Assembly: GCF_034092395.1 (NCBI RefSeq)
Contig: NZ_CP139301.1
Span: 1,302,001 to 1,366,000 of the forward strand
Length of the DNA stretch: 64,000 nucleotides
Reading direction: 5' to 3'
Source of the DNA: Prochlorococcus sp. MIT 1307
GTDB lineage: Bacteria > Cyanobacteriota > Cyanobacteriia > PCC-6307 > Cyanobiaceae
Shown: piece after piece, positions 38,138 to 48,612 of the stretch
Numbering within the stretch: the first letter of the stretch is position 1
Layout of the letters: each line of letters begins with the position of its first letter
Notes under the pieces: model-generated
The model's input: the letters and a program-made list of their open reading frames with translations, nothing else
Told to the model about the DNA's origin: nothing
Databases searched by the model: none
Position numbers and translations under genes: made by a program

Positions 38138-38344
38138 ATGTTTCTGTTGACTTCTAAGTTGTTCATAATGACGCTTACTTGGGCGTTTGCTTTGATGCTG
38201 AGCTTTGGTTTGCGCGCTTGGGGTGCACATCATCCAGACCCTTTTATTATTCGACCTTATTTGGTTTTTGGGCTTCTTTTTGGACCTTCGATTGTTTTAG
38301 GCTTTTGGTTGTATTTTGTTGGTTTTAGAAAGGTTGAGCTATAG
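38138..38344 (+). CDS. Small membrane protein of unknown function
   Basis: A product of 68 residues (or 58 from the second ATG at 38168). Two hydrophobic segments, TLTWAFALMLSFGLRAWG and YLVFGLLFGPSIVLGFWLYF, flank a polar AHHPDPFIIRP loop, giving a hairpin membrane protein. No family is recognised. The gene is followed 11 bases later by a strong intrinsic terminator, which supports it being expressed as a short single-gene unit. Confidence 0.65.
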   Translation: MFLLTSKLFIMTLTWAFALMLSFGLRAWGAHHPDPFIIRPYLVFGLLFGPSIVLGFWLYFVGFRKVEL

Positions 38345-38355
38345 CTTGGGTCATT

Positions 38356-38394
38356 AAAAAAACCGATCCCTTCTTAAAGGGATCGGTTTTTTTT
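38356..38394. terminator. Strong bidirectional intrinsic terminator
   Basis: CCGATCCCTT (38363-38372) and AAGGGATCGG (38377-38386) form a perfect 10-bp stem with a 4-base loop. Seven A precede it and eight T follow, so it can work in both directions; the A and T runs also extend the stem. It ends the small membrane protein gene on the + strand. Confidence 0.9.
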
Positions 38395-38400
38395 GATTGA

Positions 38401-38580
38401 TACTGCTGGAAGCATCTGAGATTTAGCGCCTGGGGCCATGCTTTCAGGTGTTGGGCTTGTCTCCTAAGGGCACCTAAACGATGCAGAGGAGTTACGACTG
38501 GCTTGACGTACTCATTTGTCTTGCCAGACGAAGAGCCTACAAATAGGTTAAGACTGTTGGAGCAGGAGCATTAATTCAGT
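38401..38580. ncRNA. Candidate structured non-coding RNA (GC-elevated segment)
   Basis: This stretch lies between a terminator and argG and shows no coding frame worth reporting. Thirteen successive 10-base blocks from 38411 to 38540 hold 68 G+C of 130 by hand count, about 52 percent, clearly above the AT-rich surroundings. Several complementary pairs can be seen: GCATC 38412-38416 with GATGC 38480-38484, CGCCTG 38427-38432 with CAGGTG 38445-38450 (one G-U), CTGGC 38498-38502 with GCCAG 38523-38527, CCTA 38536-38539 with TAGG 38544-38547, and CTGCT 38403-38407 with AGCAG 38561-38565. The strand is not known. It lacks the core motifs of RNase P RNA, tmRNA and SRP RNA that I know, so this is a candidate only. 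Confidence 0.35.
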
Positions 38581-39012
38581 TTGCTTCTATTGATTCTCAG
38601 GTGGCGTGTCGTCCATTGGGACACCTCCATGTTCGATGTAATAAGAATCGTTCAATTAGCTCAAAAAAGCAATCAGCTTTTACACGCATTGCCTTCTGAC
38701 TTTATTTTGTGCAGAATTTATAATGGCTTGCTTAGTAATGGCTATTGTAAGTGTACGCAACTTTTCACCTTTATTTTTAGTCGTTTTTTCTTGGGTACTG
38801 TCAAGAGATACTTGATGGAATTCACAAAGGGAAAGACGATTTTTATCAATCAGATACTACGAAAAAGAGTTTTATCCTATGCCACTTATCCAGGTAATCG
38901 TTTAGTGGATGTTTTCATTATTGAATTTGTCTTCTGCCATAGTGTTCCTTCTTCCTAGATTTTGGATTCAAATTGTTTTCTGGGCAAGATAATGATAGGC
39001 AGACCTTAAAAC
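38581..39012. other. Gene-free stretch upstream of argG
   Basis: About 430 bases of ordinary AT-rich sequence. One frame (38629-38958, ATG, 109 codons) is open on the + strand but its translation is Cys-rich with no recognisable pattern and no ribosome binding site, so I do not call it a gene. A short hairpin GTGTC / GACAC near 38606-38624 is present. The argG promoter should lie here; I see no clear sigma-70 box pair. Confidence 0.5.
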
Positions 39013-39033
39013 TTGTTATCCAGGAGTTTATTG

Positions 39034-40251
39034 ATGGGACGTGCTACGAAAGTTGTTCTCGCCTATTCGGGTGGAGTTGACACTAGTGTTTGCATTCCTT
39101 ATTTGAAGAAGGAATATGGGGTTGAGGAGGTCATTACCTTTGCTGCTGATCTTGGGCAGGGAGATGAGCTTGAGCCAATTCGACATAAGGCTATAGCTGC
39201 AGGTGCTAGTGAATCTTTAGTAGGTGATTTGATAAAGCCTTTTATTGAGGATTTTGCATTTCCAGCAATTCGAGCTAACGCTCTTTATGAAGGCCGTTAT
39301 CCACTTTCGACTGCATTAGCGAGACCACTTATTGCTAGTAGTTTGGTTGATGTCGCTAGGAAGGTGAAAGCAGATGCAGTTGCTCATGGTTGTACTGGAA
39401 AAGGTAATGATCAGGTGCGTTTTGATGTGGCGATAGCTTCTCTTGCTCCTGAATTAAAGGTTTTAACACCTGCCAGAGAATGGGGAATGAGTAGAGAGGA
39501 GGCAATTGCTTATGGAGAGCAATTTGGAATTCCAGCACCTGTCAGTAAAAAATCTCCTTATTCAATTGATCTAAATTTATTGGGAAGAAGCATTGAAGCC
39601 GGCTCTCTTGAGGATCCAATGCAGACTCCTCCTGAAGAAGTTTTTGCTATTACATCTTCAATTGATAATGCCCCTGATAAACCACAAGAGATTGAAATCC
39701 TTTTTGATGCTGGTAATCCAATAGCTATTGATGGAGAATCTTTAGACCCTGTAGCTTTGATACGTAAAGCCAATTTATTGGCGGGCACCCATGGTTTTGG
39801 TCGTCTGGATATTATTGAAAATAGAGTAGTTGGAATTAAAAGTCGTGAGATTTATGAAACACCTGGATTACTTCTATTGATTAAGGCTCATCAAGAACTA
39901 GAGAGCTTGACTTTGTCAGCAGATGTTCTACGCATCAAGCATCAATTAGAGAGAGAATGGTCGGACTTAGTTTATAAAGGCCTCTGGTTTACTTCTTTGA
40001 GAACAGCTTTAGATGGCTTTTTTGAACGTACTCAAAGTCATGTGAATGGTCTTGTAAGGATTCGCTTACACAAGGGAAATGCAATTATTTTGGGACGTAG
40101 TTCTATTACAAATAGTCTTTACAGGCCAAGTATGGCTACTTATGGCTTGGATGATCAATTTGATCATAAGGCTGCTGAAGGATTTATATATATATGGGGA
40201 TTGCCTAGTCGTATTTGGGCTGCAGTTAAAAACGCTCAGAAGATAAATTAA
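39034..40251 (+). CDS. argG: Argininosuccinate synthase
   Basis: Joins citrulline and aspartate with ATP to argininosuccinate in arginine synthesis. ATG 39034 is chosen since CAGGAG lies seven bases upstream and the product then begins [18 protein letters not shown], the family N-terminus with its PP-loop SGGVDTS. Other signatures are [13 protein letters not shown] and [15 protein letters not shown]. Length is 405 residues, normal for the family. It lies on the leading strand. Its TAA stop overlaps that of the convergent rpsF gene. argH is at the other side of the origin. Confidence 0.96.
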   Translation: MGRATKVVLAYSGGVDTSVCIPYLKKEYGVEEVITFAADLGQGDELEPIRHKAIAAGASESLVGDLIKPFIEDFAFPAIRANALYEGRYPLSTALARPLIASSLVDVARKVKADAVAHGCTGKGNDQVRFDVAIASLAPELKVLTPAREWGMSREEAIAYGEQFGIPAPVSKKSPYSIDLNLLGRSIEAGSLEDPMQTPPEEVFAITSSIDNAPDKPQEIEILFDAGNPIAIDGESLDPVALIRKANLLAGTHGFGRLDIIENRVVGIKSREIYETPGLLLLIKAHQELESLTLSADVLRIKHQLEREWSDLVYKGLWFTSLRTALDGFFERTQSHVNGLVRIRLHKGNAIILGRSSITNSLYRPSMATYGLDDQFDHKAAEGFIYIWGLPSRIWAAVKNAQKIN

Positions 40252-40682
40252 TCTTTCTTTTCTTCTTTCTCTTCTTCTTTCTCTTCTTCTTTCTCTTTAA
40301 CAGTTTCTTTGTCTTTAGTTTCTTCTTTTTTGTCTTTGGTTTCTTCTTTTTCCTCAGTTCCTGTGACTGCTCTAGGAGTTGGAAGTGGACCGTTTTGCTT
40401 CACAGTTAGATAGCGAATTACATCTTCACTAAGCCGCATCGCTTTTTCTAAAATTTCTACATGCTGGCCATCACCGTTATGGCTTAACTGCACATATATA
40501 CCTTCTTTGTGTTTTGAAATGGGGTAAGCCAATCTACGTTTCCCTCGCATTTGGCTATCTAAAACTTCTGCTCCAGACTCAGTGACTAGCTCGCTGTATT
40601 TTGTGAGGTGGCTGTCAACTTCTTCCTCAGGTATATCCGGGCGCAGGATATACATGGTTTCGTAGTAAGGCTGATTAGTCAT
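40248..40682 (-). CDS. rpsF: 30S ribosomal protein S6 with acidic-basic tail
   Basis: The S6 fold covers residues 1-105: [16 protein letters not shown] at the start, [10 protein letters not shown] for the RNA-binding strand and ending [12 protein letters not shown]. After it come about 36 residues composed nearly only of Lys, Glu, Asp and Thr in near repeats (EETKDKK-type), which the E. coli protein has only as a short Glu tail. S6 binds 16S rRNA with S18. It stands alone, without rpsR. Two small hairpins lie in its leader. The nucleotide sequence of the tail is TC-rich on the + strand and repeat-like, so its length may vary between strains. Confidence 0.95.
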   Translation of the reverse strand: MTNQPYYETMYILRPDIPEEEVDSHLTKYSELVTESGAEVLDSQMRGKRRLAYPISKHKEGIYVQLSHNGDGQHVEILEKAMRLSEDVIRYLTVKQNGPLPTPRAVTGTEEKEETKDKKEETKDKETVKEKEEEKEEEKEEKKD

Positions 40683-40697
40683 AAGATTCCGACTAGG

Positions 40698-40749
40698 ACT
40701 AAAGGCTCATTCAAATGAGCGACGGAGTATCCACAATATCTCTTTGTGG
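40698..40749 (-). promoter_or_regulatory. Paired hairpins in the leader of rpsF
   Basis: GCTCATT and AATGAGC form a compact hairpin (40705-40720) that is framed by ACT 40698-40700 and AGT 40726-40728 across an internal loop with CCG on the 5' side of the transcript. A second hairpin, CCACAA 40731-40736 with TTGTGG 40744-40749, lies next to it. They stand between the end of the Tic20-like gene and the rpsF start. They could be the upstream gene's terminator, without a T run, or an S6 leader; not decidable by eye. Confidence 0.35.
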
Positions 40750-40760
40750 TGATCTGTTAA

Positions 40761-41222
40761 TTAAATCTGCATTCGAACTGCCTCACTAATTCCTGGTAGA
40801 TCAGGTTCTTTTCCTTGAATGCACTCTCCAAAAGCAAAAATGACTATGCTGAGAACTGCTATCAATACAGTGCTTGAAAGGGTATTAACTATTAGTCCTG
40901 AGCCTAGGGGACGAATGAGGACTTGAAATGCATAACTGATTAAAATGAGTGCGATATCTATTAGGAGTGCTTGAAGTGTGTTGAAACGCAGAAAATAAGG
41001 GATTTTGGGATTTCTAGCAACGGCAAGGAAGAGGACAAAAAATAAAATCAAGTTTCCAAAAGGAATTGCTTGTTGAAGAATGATTAATGGTAATGCTGGC
41101 AGTGCTAGCCATTGTAAAAACGGGAAATCAGTGAATAGAGATCTGCCGAAAGGTAGAGCATCGCTCCAGGGCAGCATATAAACCAAAAACCCTATTAATT
41201 TTTGCCATATAGGAATGAGCAT
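40761..41222 (-). CDS. Tic20-like membrane protein
   Basis: A protein of 153 residues with about four hydrophobic segments. The pattern MLPWSDALPFGRSLF near the start, followed by PFLQWLALPALP and FFVLFLAVARNPKIPYFLRFNTLQALLIDI, is the signature of the Tic20/Ycf60 family. In plastids Tic20 is part of the import channel; the cyanobacterial relatives have no proven role. It is read on the minus strand 24 bases after aroE and 78 bases before rpsF, so aroE, this gene and rpsF could be one unit. Confidence 0.82.
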   Translation of the reverse strand: MLIPIWQKLIGFLVYMLPWSDALPFGRSLFTDFPFLQWLALPALPLIILQQAIPFGNLILFFVLFLAVARNPKIPYFLRFNTLQALLIDIALILISYAFQVLIRPLGSGLIVNTLSSTVLIAVLSIVIFAFGECIQGKEPDLPGISEAVRMQI

Positions 41223-41246
41223 ATCGTGTCCTTTAAATATTGAATC

Positions 41247-42146
41247 TTAAGTCGTTAAATATTTTTCTGCTGCTAATCTCATTAAATCTACGGGGATTTT
41301 ATCATTTTTACTCCATAATCTTAAAGAAGCAGCTCCTTGCTGGATAAGCATTTCGAGCCCATCAATTATTTCACAACCGTGTTGCTTGCCTAAAGTTAAC
41401 CATGCAGTTGGTCTTGGAGTATATATTAAATCATACAGTATTGTTTTTGGTCTTAGATGGTTCCAAATCTTTTCGCCAAGAGGTAATTGACTTAAATGGT
41501 TATTTGAAATATTGCTTGAGCTCATTCCTACAGGAGTGGTATTAATTATTAACTCTGCTTCTTCTACTAAGCGGTCAATATTTTTGCTTGTTGTTAGCAA
41601 GCCTTTTAAAAGGGTTGAATTAGTCTCTGATTCTAAAATATTTTTTTTGAAATAAGTTAAGCAATTATTTAAAGAATATTCTCTTCTTGCTATTACAGTG
41701 ATTTGACTGATATTTAGATTTTGTAGGCCTGCTATGACAGCTCTTGCACTGCCTCCACAACCCAACACAATTGCTTTGCTTTGATTCCAATTTTTTCCTT
41801 TTAGTGGCGCAAGAAAACCTTCTACATCGGTATTCATTCCATCCCACCCACCTTCTTTATTTGGGATCAAAGTATTTACTGCTCCAAGTCTTTTTGCTAG
41901 GGGACTAATGTTGTTGCAGCTTTTTATAATATTCTGTTTGTGTGGGATTGTGATATTCAAACCTTGGCAATTTAGGTTGAGTAATGTTTTTGCGATTACT
42001 TCTAAGTTTTTTGCTTCACATGGCATGGCTAAGTAGCACCAATCAAGACCCATGTCTTTCATCGCTGCGTTGTGCATTACAGGTGAGAGTGAGTGATTTA
42101 CTGGTTGGCCGAGTAAGCCAACGAGTTTGGTGTTTCCGCTAATCAT
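41247..42146 (-). CDS. aroE: Shikimate dehydrogenase
   Basis: NADPH-dependent reduction of 3-dehydroshikimate in the shikimate pathway, 299 residues. The substrate site NHSLSPVMHNAAM and GLNITIPHKQNII (with the catalytic Lys) stand in the first 70 residues; the Rossmann motif VLGCGGSARAVIAGL is near residue 130 and the late NTTPVGMS and DLIYTPRPTAWL segments are present. It is divergent from dnaK with 132 bases between them. The DAHP synthase of the same pathway is at 52.7 kb. Confidence 0.95.
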   Translation of the reverse strand: MISGNTKLVGLLGQPVNHSLSPVMHNAAMKDMGLDWCYLAMPCEAKNLEVIAKTLLNLNCQGLNITIPHKQNIIKSCNNISPLAKRLGAVNTLIPNKEGGWDGMNTDVEGFLAPLKGKNWNQSKAIVLGCGGSARAVIAGLQNLNISQITVIARREYSLNNCLTYFKKNILESETNSTLLKGLLTTSKNIDRLVEEAELIINTTPVGMSSSNISNNHLSQLPLGEKIWNHLRPKTILYDLIYTPRPTAWLTLGKQHGCEIIDGLEMLIQQGAASLRLWSKNDKIPVDLMRLAAEKYLTT

Positions 42147-42275
42147 TTAGATCTTTCAGATCTGTTCATTTATCAGGGTGCCGTTCTTGCTGTTCGGGAA
42201 CCACCCCTCGCCTCTAAGTGGGCTCAATGCCGAGGATGTTCCTATTCATGTAAAGACAAATTTAGGAGTTGGTGA

Positions 42276-44189
<1,914 letters not shown>

Positions 44190-44286
44190 CTTTTCTAGTC
44201 TTTGAACATTAATTGTCTATTCGAGGGATTTTATTGAGTCACTTTTAATTAACTAAAGTATGGTTGTTGGAGATTTTATTTCTTTA

Positions 44287-45378
44287 TCAATTATGGATTT
44301 TGTTGACTTCGTTAACTACCCATTCTGCACTTGCTGGAGCAAGTAGAATTCCGTTCCGGTAGTGGCCTGTGGCAATAATTAATCCAGGTTCTAGATTTTT
44401 GAGGATTGGGGCAGGGCAATTGAGTGGTCTTCCTCGCAGACCAGACCAATGGTTGATTATTTCTGCTTCTTTTAACCAGTCAGGAGCAGTACCATTCATC
44501 GATTTCATTTGCTCTAGCTTCTCTTTGCTTGCCACAGTCCCTATTTCTAGAGTGGCTCCCATTAAGAGGCGATTCTGATTGTAGGGGATTAGATTTATTC
44601 CTTCGTGAGAAAGGACTGCTGGCCAACCTGACCAATTTTTTTGATCTGATTTTAATTTTAGATCTATAACTTGACCAAGAATTGGGGTGATAGGAACGTT
44701 ATAACCTAAAGGCTTCAATAGGGCTTCACTACTTAGAGGAGCACAAATGATAATAATCTCCTTTGCTATTTTTTTTTTATTTGATAGATGAAGATACCAT
44801 TGTCGAGGTTTTGTAGATGATCCTCGTTTGATTTCAATTACTCGCTTACAAATTATTTGTACATTTAACTTCTCTAATGCACCTAGTAGACATTTTTGGA
44901 GTTGTAGCGGATTGATACGTCCATCTTGAGTTGAAATCAACCCTCCATATTTATGAGTCGGCAATAATCTATCAAGTTTTTTCTCAGGACTGATTGGAAA
45001 TATTTCTAGACCTAGACCTTGTCGCTCATTTATTAGTTTTTCCATTATGAATGCTTCTTTTTCTGAGCTAGCTAATTGCATCAATGGTTTATTTAAAGCA
45101 AAAGGGGTTTCTGGAGTATTTAGCAAGGTGCTCCATTCTTGCCATAGCTCCATACTTCGTTTTCTCATTCTCCAGCCCCGCCCACTAGACTTTCTGAAAA
45201 CATATCCCATTAGTACGCCGAGAGATGCGGTGGTGCCATTCAGTGGAAGTTGGCTATTGGTTGGTTGCTTTTTTAATAGTGGATCAATGATTACTACTTT
45301 GTGACCATGTTTTGCTAGATACCATGCTGTGCTCGCTCCTACAGCACCACTCCCAATCACAGCAATTTCTTTAGTCAG
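44287..45378 (-). CDS. DAO-family FAD-dependent oxidoreductase (glycine/D-amino acid oxidase type)
   Basis: About 363 residues. The FAD site is IAVIGSGAVGASTAWYLAKHG at the very N-terminus, the rest follows the DAO fold, with GLLMGATLEIG- and WSGLRGRPLNCPAP-type segments and the final IIATGHYRNGILLAPASA, where the family has HYRNGxLLAP. The substrate is unknown; ThiO-like glycine oxidase is possible. The start is unusual: the frame has no ATG, GTG or TTG before the FAD motif except GTG 45360, which would cut the first beta strand. CTG 45378 has GAGGA six bases upstream and gives a normal N-terminus. Confidence 0.85.
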   Translation of the reverse strand: MTKEIAVIGSGAVGASTAWYLAKHGHKVVIIDPLLKKQPTNSQLPLNGTTASLGVLMGYVFRKSSGRGWRMRKRSMELWQEWSTLLNTPETPFALNKPLMQLASSEKEAFIMEKLINERQGLGLEIFPISPEKKLDRLLPTHKYGGLISTQDGRINPLQLQKCLLGALEKLNVQIICKRVIEIKRGSSTKPRQWYLHLSNKKKIAKEIIIICAPLSSEALLKPLGYNVPITPILGQVIDLKLKSDQKNWSGWPAVLSHEGINLIPYNQNRLLMGATLEIGTVASKEKLEQMKSMNGTAPDWLKEAEIINHWSGLRGRPLNCPAPILKNLEPGLIIATGHYRNGILLAPASAEWVVNEVNKIHN

Positions 45379-45572
45379 TGTATTTCCTCAGATTTTTGAG
45401 TTGTTTTTATTATGATCCGTCTCAATTGGTTTAGTTGAATGGTAGTGCTTGTCTTTAAAAAGATATTAGTTTTTTCAGTGAAGTTTCTTGAGCTTAGTCA
45501 CAGTAATTTTGCAGCTCATTTATTCAGAATGGTTTACCGTTGCTAGACGTTGAGATTATTTTGAGATGATAG

Positions 45573-46928
45573 GTGATTAATTGCTGTTTTTGCATGCATG
45601 TTCTTGCTTGGCTGCATAAATATCGTCCGGTTGCCTCAAATCCATTGGGATGGATTTGTTTTCAGGGAGGCTTGTTTTTTTTGCCTTCTAGTGCCTTTAT
45701 ATCAGGTTTGTTTTTATTGCCTGCATTGGTGTTGGGGAGTTTGAAAAGGAAGGATTCTTATTGGGCTGATTTCTGGAATTATCCTTTTTTGGGCACTGCG
45801 ATTTTGATGATTGTTGGTTGTTTTCGTGCTCAGTCGGGATGGTTGGCTTGGATAGGTCTTGCGAATTGGTTGCCATACTTTTGGAGTTTTTGGGCTTTTC
45901 AGCCTTATCTAACAACTTCTGTCTCAAGAAGACGCGCAGGACTTTGGCTAGTTACAGGAACTGTACCTGTAGTCATTACAGGTTTTGGCCAACTTTGGTT
46001 GGGTTGGCATGGACCTTGGCAAATGTTGAATGGTTTGGTGGTTTGGTTTGTAGCTCCAGGTGGACAACCAAATGGACGTTTGTCTGGCTTGTTTGATTAC
46101 GCCAATATCACTGGTGCTTGGTTAATGATCGTTTGGCCATTTTGTTTGGCAGCCTTGCTACAACCATTTTTACAACGTCTACGTCGTAATGTCATATTCA
46201 TATTGGCAGTGAGTATTGTTGCATCATTATTTCTAACTGATTCTCGTAATGCTTGGGGTGGTTTGTTTTTAGTTATACCTTTTGTTTTAGGCCCTGCTCA
46301 ATGGATTTGGCTTTTTCCTTTCCTTCTTGTGATTTTTATTCCTTTGGGCCTTGCAGTTATACCTGGGGTGGAGACAGAGCTTCAGATGATGGCACGAAGA
46401 ATTGTGCCAGAGAATATTTGGGCTCGATTAACTGATTTAAAGCATGCCGAGCAGAGGTTTGTCGCGAGTGCACGTTTGCCTATATGGAAGGAAGCCATAA
46501 CGCTTCTGGCTGAAAAACCATGGTTTGGTTGGGGTGCTGCTGCTTTTCCTGTGCTTTATTCATTGCGAAGAAACTATTGGCCTGGACATGCTCACAATTT
46601 GCCTCTTGAGGTGGCTGTAAGTCATGGTTGGCCAGTAATGCTTTTGATCGTGGGTGTAGTCCTAGCTTTATTAATTACAGTGGTGAGACGAGGTGTTTTG
46701 ACTGTATCGGATAAGAATAGTCATTATTTAGGAACTTCTATTTTTGATAGAGCTTGGTGGGCGGCTACTTTTGCTCTGATATTTTGGCATGGGTTTGATA
46801 TTCCTTTATTTGATAGTCGTCTTAATATGGCTGGTTGGGTTCTTTTGGCGGGTTTACGTTGTCTAGCGATTTCTTTAAATTCAATTAAACAATCAGTTCA
46901 TTCAGACTTTGTTTCTGATGCTGAATAA
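45573..46928 (+). CDS. O-antigen ligase / IctB-like membrane protein
   Basis: A protein of about 451 residues with roughly 10-12 hydrophobic segments. The C-terminal half carries the Wzy/WaaL-type segment RLPIWKEAITLLAEKPWFGWG and the periplasmic loop PGHAHNLPLEVAVSHGWP. IctB, once called a bicarbonate transporter in Synechococcus, belongs to the same family, and O-antigen ligases are close relatives; the role here is unresolved. Starts are GTG 45573 or ATG 45594, neither with a ribosome binding site. Its last 44 bases overlap the convergent radical SAM gene. Confidence 0.8.
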   Translation: MINCCFCMHVLAWLHKYRPVASNPLGWICFQGGLFFLPSSAFISGLFLLPALVLGSLKRKDSYWADFWNYPFLGTAILMIVGCFRAQSGWLAWIGLANWLPYFWSFWAFQPYLTTSVSRRRAGLWLVTGTVPVVITGFGQLWLGWHGPWQMLNGLVVWFVAPGGQPNGRLSGLFDYANITGAWLMIVWPFCLAALLQPFLQRLRRNVIFILAVSIVASLFLTDSRNAWGGLFLVIPFVLGPAQWIWLFPFLLVIFIPLGLAVIPGVETELQMMARRIVPENIWARLTDLKHAEQRFVASARLPIWKEAITLLAEKPWFGWGAAAFPVLYSLRRNYWPGHAHNLPLEVAVSHGWPVMLLIVGVVLALLITVVRRGVLTVSDKNSHYLGTSIFDRAWWAATFALIFWHGFDIPLFDSRLNMAGWVLLAGLRCLAISLNSIKQSVHSDFVSDAE

Positions 46929-48607
46929 GGATCTCTGGCTTCAGTGGACCTTGAAGGTGTGACCAAGGGAGGACTGTTGATGTTTCCCAATTCTCATGAA
47001 TGACATTCTCCCATGTAGGTAATTTTGGTAATGTGCGCTGTTCATTTTCTGGAATGCTTTTATTCTCTTCTTGCATTGCTCGATAAGCATTTTTCCAACT
47101 ACTAAAACTTTGGTGAGATCCTCGTACTTGAGCTATGACAGGAGCAAGGCGACGGTCACCACGAGAAATTAATGCTTGAATAAGACTCCATCTGTAGCTC
47201 TCAGGACGAAAGTTGATACCATTTGGTTTTAACCGCTTTGCAAGTAGTCTGAGCCTTTTATCAGCTTCTGGCCGTACTCCATGCCATTGAAAAGGTGTAT
47301 GAGCTTTTGGTACAAATGTGCTTACACCAAGGGTCAAGCGGAGACCAGTGATTTTTCTTTTTACTCGCAACAATAGATCTGCAGTTGCTTCAATATCTTC
47401 CTCCTCTTCTTTTGGGAGCCCAACCATTCCATAAAGTTTGAGGTTTTTTAAACCACCATCGACTGCATATTTTGCTGCCATAAAAATTTCTTCTTCTGAT
47501 AGCTTTTTGTTTACTATTTTGCGCATTCTTTCACTACCACTTTCAATCGCTATTGTTAGTGATTTGCATGCATGACGAGAAAGAATTTTTGTCATTTCAG
47601 AATTGACTGTTGCTGCACGCACTGAGCTCACACTTAGGCGAATGTCATCAAAGGAATCTTGATTAAGCCAATTCAATAAGTCAGAAAATTGGGGATGTTG
47701 AGTTACAGATGCACCTAGTAGCCCTATTCGTTTTGTAGCATTAATCCCTTTTTCCACTGCAGGAATTAGTCCATCTTCTAGTGATGAACTTCGGAATGGA
47801 AGTGTTAGGTAGCTTGCAAGGCAGAATCTGCAAAGTTCAGGGCAGCTTCGAACTGTTTCAACCATATGAATGTTAGGCCAAGCTGCATCTGGAGTAATTA
47901 CTGTTGAATGACTAAGAGTATTGCCTTGCCATGTTTGTTTACTAATTGACTGAGGAATATCTGTTTGAATTGGTTGAATTGCTTTGAGTGTTCCATTAGA
48001 GGTGTATTTAGGAATATATAATTGAGGCACATAAATACCTGGTATGCGAGCTAAATTTTTCAATTTATCTACTCGAGGTAGATGTCTCACTTTTTGAATT
48101 GTGTCAATGAAAGTTGGCAATAGGTTTTCGCCATCTCCTAGAAGAACAACATCTAGGAATGGGGCTAATGGCTCGGGATTTGCAGTGAGTACTGGACCAC
48201 CACCAAAAACAATCGAATCTTTATCTTTTCTTTGATGACTCCAGATAGGGATCTGTTGCTTTTCCAAAAGATCCAGCAATATAGGACCATCTAATTCCCA
48301 GCTAAGTGAGAGTCCGAAAAGATCGCAATTTTGATATTGACGTTCTTGTTGATCTGTAAAGAGTCTTCGGACATCAACGTCTGACCTTTGTGCAAGTGTT
48401 GTCCAAATAACTTGATAGCCAAGACTTGTTATGCCAATTGAGTAGGTGCTTGGAAATGCAAGTACAGTTTTTAGGGCGCCAGGTAATGGCGTGGTAGGAG
48501 TAAAAAGTAGGGTTTCGTTGTTCAGCTTTAGTTTGGAGGGATGAAGGATAATATTTGAAAAGGGTGTCTTGTTAAGGATTAAACAATGCCTTTGTGATGT
48601 AACTCAT
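46885..48607 (-). CDS. B12-binding-type radical SAM protein, 5' end apparently frameshifted
   Basis: The main frame is open from 48603 to 46885 with the radical SAM cluster motif CPELCRFC in the middle, preceded by a B12-binding-like domain (FGGGPVLTANPEPLAPF) and followed by GLLGASVTQHP and LYGMVGLPKEEEED. Coding similarity in the main frame reaches back to about 48480 (LAFPSTYSIGITSLGY), yet that frame has no ATG, GTG or TTG between the stop at 48604-48606 and 48279. In the next frame an ATG at 48607, five bases after the clcA stop, starts 11 codons and ends CCT TAA C. Skipping one T at 48574 joins both into one reading frame of about 573 residues. Sequencing error, mutation or +1 frameshifting are all possible. 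The function is unknown. Confidence 0.75.
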
Positions 48608-48612
48608 TAGGT

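Noticed and set aside
38401-38580. Assignment of the structured segment to RNase P RNA, tmRNA or SRP RNA
   Set aside because: The core motifs of these RNAs (for example GAGGAAAGTCCGGGC, GGTTTCGAC, and the GGAAGGAAGCAGCC loop) are absent.
38581-38958. A 125-codon open frame (109 from the ATG) before argG
   Set aside because: Cys-rich, unlike neighbouring proteins, no ribosome binding site and no recognisable motif; probably an open frame by chance in T-rich sequence.
46885-48607. Pseudogene status of the radical SAM gene
   Set aside because: The long main frame is intact with its cluster cysteines; only one base separates the two frames, so an error or recoding is as likely as decay.
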